11,335 nt of DNA from an uncultured Clostridium sp. (GTDB lineage: Bacteria; Bacillota; Clostridia; TANB77; CAG-508): positions 1-11,335 of the forward strand of contig CAMSQT010000020.1 of assembly GCA_947062645.1 (NCBI GenBank), given 5' to 3'. The translations under genes were made by a program, and so were the position numbers. The notes under the pieces are model-generated. The model was given only the letters and a program-made list of their open reading frames with translations, was not told where the DNA came from and made no database searches. Below, one piece after another: positions 1 to 7,219 of this stretch (within the stretch, counting starts at the first letter, position 1; each line of letters begins with the position of its first letter).

Positions 1-46
1 TACACTCGATCCAACACTCTTTCCCTACACGACGCTCTTCCGATCT
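1..46 (+). other. Illumina sequencing adapter left on the contig end (artefact)
   Basis: Bases 14-46 match the 33-base Illumina TruSeq Read-1 adapter (begins ACACTCTTTCCC, ends CTTCCGATCT). Bases 1-5 (TACAC) match the end of the P5 arm, and bases 6-13 (TCGATCCA) sit where an 8-base i5 index belongs. The order P5 end, index, Read-1 primer is that of a library molecule, not of a genome. Native sequence begins at 47: AC at 47-48 fits the last two bases of the His codon of the RpoC sequence (V-H-L-P-L-S), whose first base is overwritten by the adapter. The stretch should be trimmed. It also shows that the data include Illumina reads, a platform with few indel errors. Confidence 0.97.
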
Positions 47-2238
47 ACTTACCACTATCACCAGAAGCACAAGCAGAATCAAGATATCTGATGTTATCAA
101 CCAACAACCTACTAAAACCACAAGATGGTAGACCTGTTGCTGTACCTAGACTAGACATGATTTTAGGAGCGTACTACCTAACCATGGTATTAGATGGTGA
201 AAAAGGAGAAGGAAAATACTTCAAAGACCCAGATGAAGCTATCATGGCATTTGAAAATCATGAAGTAGGCATCCATGCTAAAATTTTCGTAAGAATCGAA
301 AAAGAAATAGAGGGAGAAGTAAAAACCCAAAAAATCGAAACTAGTGTAGGAAGAATTATCTTTAATAGAGGAATCCCACAAGACTTAGGATTTATCGATA
401 GAAAAAAAGATCCATTCCAATATGAAATCGATTTTCCAGTTATGAAAAAATCAATGGGAACTATTATCGAAAGTGTTATTAGAACCCATGGATTATCCCA
501 ATCAGCAGAAGTAATTGACTACATTAAAGCACTAGGATTTAAATATTCAACCTTAGCAGGTATTACCTTCTCAATGGACGATGTACAAGTGCCAGCTAAG
601 AAAAAAGGATTATTAAAAGAAGCAGACAAAAGCGTTGAAACGATTCGTAAACAATATGCAAGAGGACTAATCACAGACGAAGAAAGATACAATGCTGTAA
701 TCAATGTATGGGAAGATACCACAAAGAGCGTAAGTTCTGCAATGGAGGAAAACTTTGACGAATTAAACCCAATCTACATGATGGTTAAATCTGGAGCGCG
801 TGGTAACATGAACCAATTAAGACAAATTGCAGGTATTCGTGGGTTAATGGCAAGCACAACAGGTAAAGCCGTTGAAATTCCAATCAAATCTTCTTTTGCA
901 GAAGGATTAGACGCCTTAGAATACTTCATTTCAGCCCATGGTGCGCGTAAAGGTCTTTCTGATACTGCTTTAAGAACAGCAGACTCAGGATACCTAACCA
1001 GAAGACTAGTAGACGTATCACAAGACATTATAGTAAGAGAAGCAGATTGTGGAACAGAAGATGGAATTGTTGTATATGACATCAAAGACGGAAACCAAAT
1101 CATTGAAAAAATGCAAGAAAGATTACTTGGAAGATTTAGCATAGAAGATGTTATTGATCCAAAAACAAATAAAGTAATTGTTGACAAAGATACCATGATT
1201 ACCGAAAAAATAGCAGAAAAAATTGTAAATGCCGGAATTGAAAAACTAAAAGTACGTTCTGTACTTGGCTGTCGTTCAAAACACGGTGTATGTCAAAAAT
1301 GTTATGGTATGGGATTAGCAAGACGTGACCTAGTTTCTATTGGAGAAGCAATTGGTATTATTGCAGCACAATCTATTGGTGAGCCGGGTACACAGCTTAC
1401 CATGAGAACGATTCACTCTGGAGGTGTTGCTGGTGTTGCCGATATTACACAAGGTCTTCCTAGGGTTGAAGAATTATTCGAAGCTAGAAAACCAAAAGGA
1501 TTAGCTATCATTACCGAAATTGACGGTAAAGTAAAAATAAAAGAAACCAAGAAGAAAAAAGAAGTTGTTGTAACTTCATGTGACAATGCTAAGTCTTATA
1601 CAATACCATTTGGATCTAAAATGAAAGTAAGAGATGGAGACTTAGTAGAAGCGGGAGAACCATTAATTGAAGGTTCTATCAATCCAAGCGAAATCTTAGA
1701 AATCAAAGGACCAGAAGGAGTATATGAATACTTAATTTCAGAAGTACAAAAAGTATATAGAAATCAAGGTGTTGACATCAATGATAAGCACATCGAAGTA
1801 ATTGGAAGACAAATGCTTAAAAAAGTAAGAGTTGAAGACAATGCTGATACCGACATGTTCCCAGGATCTTTGATTGATATGTATGAATTTGAAGAGAAAA
1901 ACAACAAAGCAAAAGAAGAAGGGAAACGCCCAGCAACAGGAAGAAGAGTATTGCTTGGAATTACCAAAGCATCACTTGCAACTGACAGTTTCTTATCAGC
2001 AGCATCTTTCCAAGAAACCACAAGAGTTCTTACAGAAGCAGCTGTAAAAGGCAAGACAGACGACCTAGTTGGATTAAAAGAAAATGTTATTATTGGTAAG
2101 TTGATTCCAGCAGGTACAGGTATGCAAAAATATCAAAATATTCATATTAATACCGAAAATGAAACTGTAGAGGCATCTACAGAAGAAGAAAAAGTAGAAG
2201 AAGTTACAGCTACAGCTACTGTAGAAGGAAATGAATAA
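47..2238 (+). CDS. rpoC: DNA-directed RNA polymerase subunit beta' (RpoC), 5'-truncated
   Basis: Carboxy-terminal part (about 730 residues) of the beta' subunit, the catalytic clamp subunit of RNA polymerase. The frame is open upstream of the ATG at 91, which is internal: codons 49-90 read LPLSPEAQAESRYL, continuing into MLSTNN. In the family this directly follows the Mg-binding NADFDGD motif, so the contig starts about five residues after the active-site aspartates and roughly 430-470 N-terminal residues are missing. Visible landmarks are the bridge helix (HGARKGLSDTAL to TRRLVD, about 921-1011), the second zinc site (Cys codons at 1048, 1270, 1291 and 1300; CX6CX2C) and the trigger loop (GTQLTMRTIH, about 1387-1416). 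The conserved end FLSAASFQETTRVL is present, followed by an acidic, low-complexity tail rich in Glu and Thr. The stop is TAA. The truncation is technical, not a pseudogene. In many Firmicutes rpoC is followed by rpsL; here gdpP follows instead. Confidence 0.97.
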
Positions 2239-2260
2239 AATAAATTCGAAACCATAATTC

Positions 2261-2302
2261 TGGGGACGGAGGAAAAAGCAATGATTTTTTCCTCCGTCCC
2301 CA
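2261..2302. repeat. Perfect 17-bp palindromic REP-like hairpin (GGGGACGGA core) after rpoC
   Basis: The left arm TGGGGACGGAGGAAAAA (2261-2277) and the right arm (2286-2302) are exact reverse complements around an 8-base loop. Three further pairs are possible outside one mismatch (ATT at 2257-2259 with AAT at 2304-2306). The core GGGGACGGA is shared with the repeats near 4895, 6342 and, inverted, 7418. It lies 22 bp after the rpoC stop and 17 bp before the next promoter. No U-tract follows the right arm, so it is not a standard intrinsic terminator, although a 17-bp hairpin may still stabilise the rpoC mRNA end. I infer that it is a member of the RAYT-linked repeat family. Confidence 0.8.
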
Positions 2303-2319
2303 AAATCATTGCCAAAATC

Positions 2320-2348
2320 TTGACAAATAGCGTATTTACTAGTAAAAT
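2320..2348 (+). promoter_or_regulatory. Sigma-A-type promoter of the gdpP-rplI-dnaB operon
   Basis: TTGACA (2320-2325) is a perfect -35 box, followed by a 17-nt spacer and TAAAAT (2343-2348) as a -10 box with one mismatch. It lies 29 bp before the gdpP start and just after the palindromic repeat, so the operon probably starts here rather than by read-through from rpoC. A ribosome binding site AGAAGGAG (2363-2370) follows. Confidence 0.75.
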
Positions 2349-2377
2349 AAAATAGAATAAATAGAAGGAGAAAACGA

Positions 2378-4385
2378 ATGCAAAGAACCAGTAGAAAAGT
2401 TTTAGATACTATCGTATCAAGAACCAAAATATATTTAGCTATCATATTTATCTTACTAGCATACATTAGTGTTATAAATCCTTACATGATACTACCATGT
2501 ATCATTATTTTTGTACTAATCGTAACATACAGCTATTATACAAACAATAAAAGAAGAAGCCAAATAACAGAAACCATACAAGACCTAACACTAACTGTAG
2601 ATTCGGCAGCAAAAACTAGTTTAATTAATGCACCATTTCCACTAGTTATCTTAGAAACAGATGGGAACTTAGTATGGAAAAGCTCAAGATTTGCCACAGA
2701 ATTTGCCAACATTGACATTAAAACTTACTTAAATGACCTAAGCCAAGACATCAAAAGTGAAATCTTAAAAAGAGAAAAAAATAACAACCAAGACATCATA
2801 AGACAAATGGAAATAGATAAAAAAACCTATAAAATTGTAGGAAGATATGTAAAATCTAAAAGAAAAAAGACAGAATATATGGTGATTTTATACTTTATCG
2901 ACGATACCGAAAACATCAAACTACAAAAAGAATACAAAGATTCTAAATCATGTGTTGGTATTATCATGGTAGATAACTATGAAGAAACCATGCAAAGACT
3001 AGAAAGTGAAGAAAAGCCACAAGTAATTGCCCAAATCGATAAATACATTTATGAATGGACAGATTCAACAAAAGGTGTATTAATCAAGACGGAAAAAGAT
3101 AGATACATTTATTTCTTTGAGCAAAGATACCTAGAAGCAGTAAAAGAAGATAAATTTAGTATCTTAGACAAGATAAAAGAAATCAATTTAAAAGAAAAAG
3201 TACAATTTACCCTAAGCATTGCTATTTCTAATGAAGGAAGCAACGACAAAGAAAAATACAAATCAGCCGAAGCAGCTATGGACATTGTATTAGGGCGTGG
3301 AGGAGATCAAGCTGTTATTCGTGAAAACGAAATCTACAAATTTTTTGGTGGAAGAGCGCAAGAAGTAGAAAAAAGAACAAAGGTAAAAGCAAGAATTATT
3401 GCCCAAGCCTTAGAAAACCTTATCAAAGAATCAAAGAAAGTTATGATAATGGGACATACTAATCCCGATATGGATGTAGTAGGCTCTGCTTTAGGTGTCT
3501 ATCGAATTAGCAAAACGTTAGACAAAAATGCTTATATCGTGATGGACAATAAAACACCAGCCATTGAGGCTTTCAACAAAAGCATCGAAAAAGACCCTGA
3601 ATATGAAGATGTTATTATCAATAAAGAAGTAGCTTTAGAAAACGTAGATGAAGATACCTTACTAGTAATTGTAGATACTCATAAACTAAACTATGTAGAA
3701 AGTGAAGAATTGGTAAATAAAGTAGGAAAAATCGTAATCATTGACCATCACAGAAGAAGTGCAGACTTTATCGAAAAAGCAACCCTTACCTTCCAAGAAG
3801 TGTATGCTTCTTCAACAGCAGAATTGGTAACCGAACTAATACAATACGTCGACCAAAAAGTAGAATTAAAAACAATCGAAGCAGAAAGTTTGTATGCTGG
3901 TATTATGATGGATACTAAAAACTTTACCTTTAAAACAGGAGTAAGAACCTTCGAAGCAGCGGCTTACTTAAGAAGATGTGGAGTAGACATTATTCGTGTT
4001 AAAAAATGGTTCCAAAGCAACTTAGAAAACTTTAATAAAATAGCAGAAATAGTAGGAAAAGCAGAAATTATTAATAGTACCATTGCTATTTCTGTTTGCG
4101 AACAAAAAGCAAAAGATGTTAATGTTCTTTGTGCAAAAGCTGCAGATGAATTACTAACCATTAGTGAAATAACAGCATCTTTTGTAATTGGAAATTTAGG
4201 AGACAAAGTATGTATTAGTGGACGTTCAATTGGTGATATTAATGTACAAGTGATTTTAGAAAAGCTAGGTGGAGGACGGACACATTACTCTTGCTGGCGC
4301 ACAAGTAGAGGGAATGACAATAGAGGAAACGAAGCAAGAATTAATCAATCGAATTAATGAATATTTTTCAGAAATAGTAAATTAA
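2378..4385 (+). CDS. gdpP: Cyclic-di-AMP phosphodiesterase GdpP (DHH family), read through a +1 shift
   Basis: Membrane-bound phosphodiesterase that hydrolyses c-di-AMP to pApA and so sets c-di-AMP levels linked to potassium and cell-wall homeostasis. The start ATG follows AGAAGGAG. Order: two membrane helices (about residues 17-54), a PAS-like region (about 80-180), a degenerate GGDEF domain (about 190-325), then the DHH domain with GHTNPDMD (359-366), IVDTHK (Asp433), IDHH (455-458) and GIMMDT (508-513). The DHHA1 domain should end in a GGGGH motif. The zero frame reads GGG-R-T-H at codon 634 (CGG, 4277) and runs to a nonsense tail ending at 4357. Skipping the C gives GGGGHITLAGAQVEG and a natural end at TAA 4383-4385, 668 residues, close to the usual length of about 660. 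First gene of the conserved gdpP-rplI-dnaB operon. The phosphodiesterase assignment is by family; the recoding is inferred. Confidence 0.93.
4277..4280 (+). other. Putative +1 recoding site, in-frame CGG-A (gdpP)
   Basis: Codon 634 of gdpP is CGG followed by A (GGT GGA GGA CGG ACA CAT). Dropping the C, or reading CGGA as one glycine, restores the invariant GGGGH of the DHHA1 domain and another 33 plausible residues. The glycine is strongly conserved in the family, so Gly is the preferred reading over Arg plus a skipped A. A Shine-Dalgarno-like AGGTGGAGG (4268-4276) lies directly upstream, as at some known +1 sites. See also 5817, 10609 and 10907. Confidence 0.65.
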
Positions 4386-4430
4386 AAAAATACTAGTAGA
4401 TAATAAAAACAAAAAGAAAGGCGTGATAAC

Positions 4431-4874
4431 ATGAAAGTAATTCTAAAAGCAGACATCAAAGGAGTAGGAAAAAAAGACGAAGTAATCAATGCATCAGACG
4501 GGTATGCAAGAAACTTTTTACTACCAAAAAACTTAGCCGTAGAAGCAAACAACGACAACATGACAAAACTAAAAGCAAAACAAGATGCGAAAAAATACCA
4601 AAAAGACCAAGAAAAAGAAGAAGCTTTAAAAACAGCAGACAAGCTATCCAAAATACTCGTAAAAATAAAAGTAAAAGCCGGAGAAAACGGAAAAATCTTT
4701 GGAGGGGTATCAGCCAAAGAAATAGCACAACAACTAGAAACAGAATACAAAATAAAAGTAGACAAAAAGAAAATTGACCTAAAAGAAACCATCAAAACAC
4801 TAGGAACAACAACCATTGAAATCAAACTATCTGAAGGTGTAATCGGAAAAGTAAAAATAGATGTCATAGCCTAA
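4431..4874 (+). CDS. rplI: 50S ribosomal protein L9
   Basis: Full-length L9 (147 residues), a structural protein of the large ribosomal subunit next to the L1 stalk. The N-terminal domain begins MKVILKADIKGVGKKDEV and contains the conserved GYARNFLLPKNLA stretch (about residues 24-36), the rRNA-binding part. A long charged connecting helix follows (about 40-75, rich in Lys, Glu and Ala), then the C-terminal domain with GKIFGGVSAKEIA (about 86-98). An AAAGG ribosome binding site (4417-4421) lies ahead of the ATG. It is 45 bp after the corrected gdpP end, in the usual operon position between gdpP and dnaB. The frame is intact and has no CGG codon. Confidence 0.98.
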   Translation: MKVILKADIKGVGKKDEVINASDGYARNFLLPKNLAVEANNDNMTKLKAKQDAKKYQKDQEKEEALKTADKLSKILVKIKVKAGENGKIFGGVSAKEIAQQLETEYKIKVDKKKIDLKETIKTLGTTTIEIKLSEGVIGKVKIDVIA

Positions 4875-4883
4875 AAATTGCCA

Positions 4884-4955
4884 AAGTTGCCAAAGGGGAC
4901 GGACCTTTTTGGCAATAATTGATAAAAATGCCAAAAATGTACGACCCCATTTGCA
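4884..4955. repeat. REP-like repeat pair between rplI and dnaB
   Basis: Bases 4887-4916 form a 30-nt unit starting TTGCCAAAGGGGACGG and ending TTTTTGGCAAT, which folds as TTGCCAAA-GG against CC-TTTTTGGCAA. It differs from the 6334-6363 copy at two positions, and 4895-4924 is identical to 6342-6371 over 30 bases. A second, degenerate unit in the opposite sense follows (about 4929-4955, TGCCAAAAATG...ACCCCATTTGCA). The two resemble a two-REP head-to-head (BIME-like) arrangement. It fills the 97-bp gap between rplI and dnaB, and has no U-tract. Confidence 0.75.
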
Positions 4956-4971
4956 AAATAAGAGGTAGAAA

Positions 4972-6330
4972 ATGAAATATGAAAAGTAAAACCACCAGAA
5001 TTAGGAAAAGTACCACCACATGATTTAGAAGCAGAACAAGCTGTAATTGGAAGCATGTTAACTGACAAAGATGCCGTTATTTCTAGTATAGAAGTATTAA
5101 AAGAAGAGGATTTCTATCGTGAAGACAATAGAGCAATTTATACAGCAATTGTAAATTTATATAGTAGAGCCGAGCCAATTGACATTATTACCGTAAAAGC
5201 TGAATTAGAAACGATGGGAAAATTCGAGCAAGTAGGGGGATTAGAATACTTAGCAGAATTACCAGAAAAAGTACCAACAACAGCAAATGCTTCTAAATAT
5301 ATAAAAATAGTAGAAGAAAAAGCAACCTTAAGAAACTTAATAAAAACTGCCAACGAAATTATTGAATTAGGATATGACCCAACCGAAGAAGTAGAAAACA
5401 TCATGGAAGGGGCAGAAAAAAAGATTTTTAACATCATGCAAAACAAAAACCAAAAGGGATACACAGCTATCAAAGATGTCTTAGTAAACAGCTTTACCGA
5501 ATTAGAAGAACTATATAACCGAAAACAACACATAACAGGGGTACCTAGTGGATTTACGGAGTTAGACTATAGAACAGCCGGATTTCATGGTTCAGAACTT
5601 ATCTTAATTGCAGCAAGACCAGCCATGGGAAAATCAGCTTTTGCTTTAAATATAGCTACTAATGCAGCATTAAAAGCAAATGTTCCTGTTGCAATCTTCA
5701 GTTTAGAAATGTCAAAAGAGCAAATGGTAAACAGAATTCTATGTAGTGAAGCTATGGTAGATAGCAACAAAGTAAGAACCGGAAAACTAGAAGAAGACGA
5801 CTGGACAAAACTAGCACGGAAGTGTAGGACCACTTTCTGAAGCAGAAATATACATAGACGACACACCAGGTATCTCTGTCATGGAAATTAGAGCAAAATG
5901 TAGAAAACTAAAATTAGAAAAAAACATAGGAATGGTAGTTATCGACTATTTACAATTAGTACAAGGAAGCAACAAAAGAGGTGGTAGTCGTGAGCAAGAA
6001 ATATCAGAAATCAGTCGTTCCTTAAAGATACTTGCCAAAGAAATTGGTGTACCAGTAATCGCACTATCCCAATTATCAAGAGCAGTAGAACAAAGACCAG
6101 ACCATAGACCAATGCTATCAGACTTGCGTGAATCAGGAGCTATCGAGCAAGACGCCGACATCGTTATGTTCTTATATCGTGACGACTACTATAACCAAGA
6201 CAGCGAAAAAAAAGACATAGCCGAAGTAATCATGGCAAAACACAGAGGAGGATCAACAGGAACTGTAGAACTACTATGGTTAGGAAGCTATACAAAATTT
6301 GTCAACCTAGAAAGACGATTTGACGATTAA
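4972..6330 (+). CDS. dnaB: Replicative DNA helicase DnaB, complete but with two apparent frame shifts
   Basis: Hexameric replicative helicase that unwinds the fork; called DnaC in Bacillus. After correction it is about 452 residues, the normal family length. The N-terminal domain begins KVPPHDLEAEQAVIGSML (about residues 13-30), and the DnaG-binding/linker region runs to about 180. The RecA-like ATPase follows: Walker A ARPAMGKSA (about 215-223), SLEMSKEQ (about 240), VVIDYLQL as Walker B, SQLSRAVEQR, and the arginine-finger region KHRGGSTGTVEL near the end. Two disruptions exist. The only start with a ribosome binding site (ATG 4972) reads MKYEK then TAA, so a -1 shift near 4981-4989 is needed to enter the frame of KPPELGK. 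At 5817 a CGG codon requires a +1 shift to join DWTKLA to GSVGPLSEAEIYIDDTPG. Without that shift the product ends at TGA 5838. DnaB is essential, so a pseudogene is unlikely. Last gene of the gdpP operon. Confidence 0.93.
4981..4989 (+). other. Apparent -1 frame shift at the start of dnaB (GAA AAG TAA)
   Basis: From ATG 4972 the frame reads ATG AAA TAT GAA AAG TAA. The conserved DnaB N-terminus (KPPELGKVPPHD) lies in the -1 frame, which has a TGA at 4980-4982 and no ATG, GTG or TTG until the internal ATG at 5055. Entry could occur if the tRNA-Lys on AAG (4984-4986) slipped back to AAA (4983-4985) with the stop codon TAA in the A site, giving MKYEK-VKPPE. A missing A in the AAAA run would look the same. 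The mechanism is unproven. Confidence 0.5.
5817..5820 (+). other. Putative +1 recoding site, in-frame CGG-A (dnaB)
   Basis: In ACA AAA CTA GCA CGG AAG the CGG is in frame at about residue 283. Zero-frame reading gives KCRTTF then TGA. Skipping the C gives A-G-S-V-G-P-L-S, which matches the usual DnaB spacing (family pattern W-x-K-x-A-x-x-x-G-P-L-S) with exactly one residue for the four bases CGGA. No Shine-Dalgarno-like element precedes it. Confidence 0.65.
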
Positions 6331-6333
6331 AAA

Positions 6334-6363
6334 TTGCCATTGGGGACGGACCTTTTTGGCAAT
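6334..6363 (+). repeat. REP-like repeat, 30 bp, upstream of the RAYT
   Basis: The unit begins TTGCCATTGGGGACGG and ends TTTTTGGCAAT, starting four bases after the dnaB stop. TTGCCA (6334-6339) pairs with TGGCAA (6357-6362). It is an exact 30-bp reverse complement of 7407-7436 inside tilS; identity stops on both sides. It shares 30 identical bases (6342-6371) with the rplI-dnaB copy. It lies 92 bp upstream of the transposase start and may be its substrate. Confidence 0.85.
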
Positions 6364-6394
6364 AATTGATAGAATAAAGGGATGAATAGAAAAA

Positions 6395-6415
6395 TATGTT
6401 TTTGAGGGAAACATA
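6395..6415. promoter_or_regulatory. 7-bp inverted repeat upstream of the RAYT
   Basis: TATGTTT (6395-6401) and AAACATA (6409-6415) are perfect inverted arms around TTGAGGG, 40 bp before the RAYT start. It overlaps a weak promoter candidate (TTGAGG 6402-6407, 18-nt spacer, TAAAAT 6426-6431). It could be an operator for the transposase gene or a small RNA hairpin. The function is unknown and chance is possible in AT-rich DNA. Confidence 0.35.
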
Positions 6416-6455
6416 ATAAGGGGCTAAAATATGAAACAAAATAGGAGGAATTATT

Positions 6456-7208
6456 ATGTCTAGAACTTCAAGAAATAATATGAAGAATTCATCTTTTTTT
6501 CATATTATGGTACAAGGAATCAACAAAGAATTTGTATTTGAAACACGAAAGAATAAAGAAAGATACTTAAAATTAATATATGCTAACAATGAAAATGTAG
6601 AAATTATGGCATATTGTCTTATGGATAATCATGCCCACATTTTAGTAAAACCCAATGAAATTCAAGATCTACAAAATTGGATGAGAAGGGTTAATACAAG
6701 TTATGCTATATATTATAACAGAATAAATGAAAGAGTGGGATATGTTTTTAGAGAACGATATAAATCGCAAGTGATAAAAAATGAAAAACATCTATGTTCA
6801 GCAATGGAATATATTCACAATAATCCTGTTAAGGCTAGAATTTGTAATACAAAAGAAGACTATGAATTTTCTAGTTATATAAAAATATATCAAGGAAACA
6901 AAAAGAAAATAAACGAGAAATTAGAAAGTATATTAAGCCAATCTGTATTTCAAAAGGATAACGGTCAAGAAGAGGAAGAATTTGACTTAATAGAAGAAGA
7001 TAAAGAAGATAAAAATAAAATATGTCAAGAAACTATTTGTGATTTTCTAAATAGTAAAAATTTAACATTAAATCAATTAAAAAAGGACAATCCAAATTTG
7101 ATAGAAATAGTTAAAATTTTAAAATATAAAAATAAGATATCTTATCGATTAATGGAAAAATGTTTAAATATTAGTAGAGAAAAATTAAGAAATTTGGTCA
7201 TAAAATAA
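6456..7208 (+). CDS. REP-associated tyrosine transposase (RAYT, Y1/HUH family)
   Basis: A 250-residue single-domain Y1 transposase related to IS200/IS605 TnpA. Such enzymes cut and rejoin single-stranded DNA at REP hairpins. Visible features are the N-terminal FFHIMVQGINKEFVF (residues 14-28; family pattern H-x-x-x-RG-N-x-x-x-x-F), the HUH metal motif MDNHAHILV (57-64, His59 and His61), candidate catalytic tyrosines in TSYAIYYNR (Tyr83, 86, 87), the RYKSQVI stretch (101-107) and the EYIHNNPVKA motif (119-128). An acidic linker (about 170-187) leads to a C-terminal helix-turn-helix-like part (SYRLMEKCLNISREKL, 229-244) seen in many Firmicute RAYTs. The start is chosen from TAGGAGGA at 6443. 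It lies between dnaB and tilS, 11 bp ahead of tilS and probably co-transcribed with it. It is richer in AAT and ATA codons than rplI or dnaB, consistent with a different origin. No tnpB or insertion sequence ends are seen, so it looks like a domesticated single-copy gene. Confidence 0.92.
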   Translation: MSRTSRNNMKNSSFFHIMVQGINKEFVFETRKNKERYLKLIYANNENVEIMAYCLMDNHAHILVKPNEIQDLQNWMRRVNTSYAIYYNRINERVGYVFRERYKSQVIKNEKHLCSAMEYIHNNPVKARICNTKEDYEFSSYIKIYQGNKKKINEKLESILSQSVFQKDNGQEEEEFDLIEEDKEDKNKICQETICDFLNSKNLTLNQLKKDNPNLIEIVKILKYKNKISYRLMEKCLNISREKLRNLVIK

Positions 7209-7219
7209 AAGGTGATAAA

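Noticed and set aside
774..1196. Long open frames on the - strand opposite rpoC, and similar ones opposite dnaB and ftsH
   Set aside because: They lie wholly within well-recognised + strand genes, have no ribosome binding sites or recognisable domains, and arise from the codon bias of the sense gene.
4277..4279. CGG reassigned to Trp or Gln, as in some bacterial clades
   Set aside because: A changed amino acid would not repair the frame. All three genes need a one-base skip.
4274..4281. GGACGGAC in gdpP as a remnant of a REP-like repeat insertion
   Set aside because: It matches part of the repeat core, but there is no hairpin arm and only one base is extra relative to the conserved protein motif.
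5836..5838. TGA at 5836-5838 as a selenocysteine or Trp codon in dnaB
   Set aside because: The sequence after it in that frame is not DnaB. The +1 frame matches the family from 5818 on, and no other in-frame TGA is read through in the window.
5055..6330. dnaB as two separate proteins or a split by an intein
   Set aside because: No intein blocks or extra sequence are present. The helicase fold continues across the break with one extra base, and the second half has no start signal at 5881.
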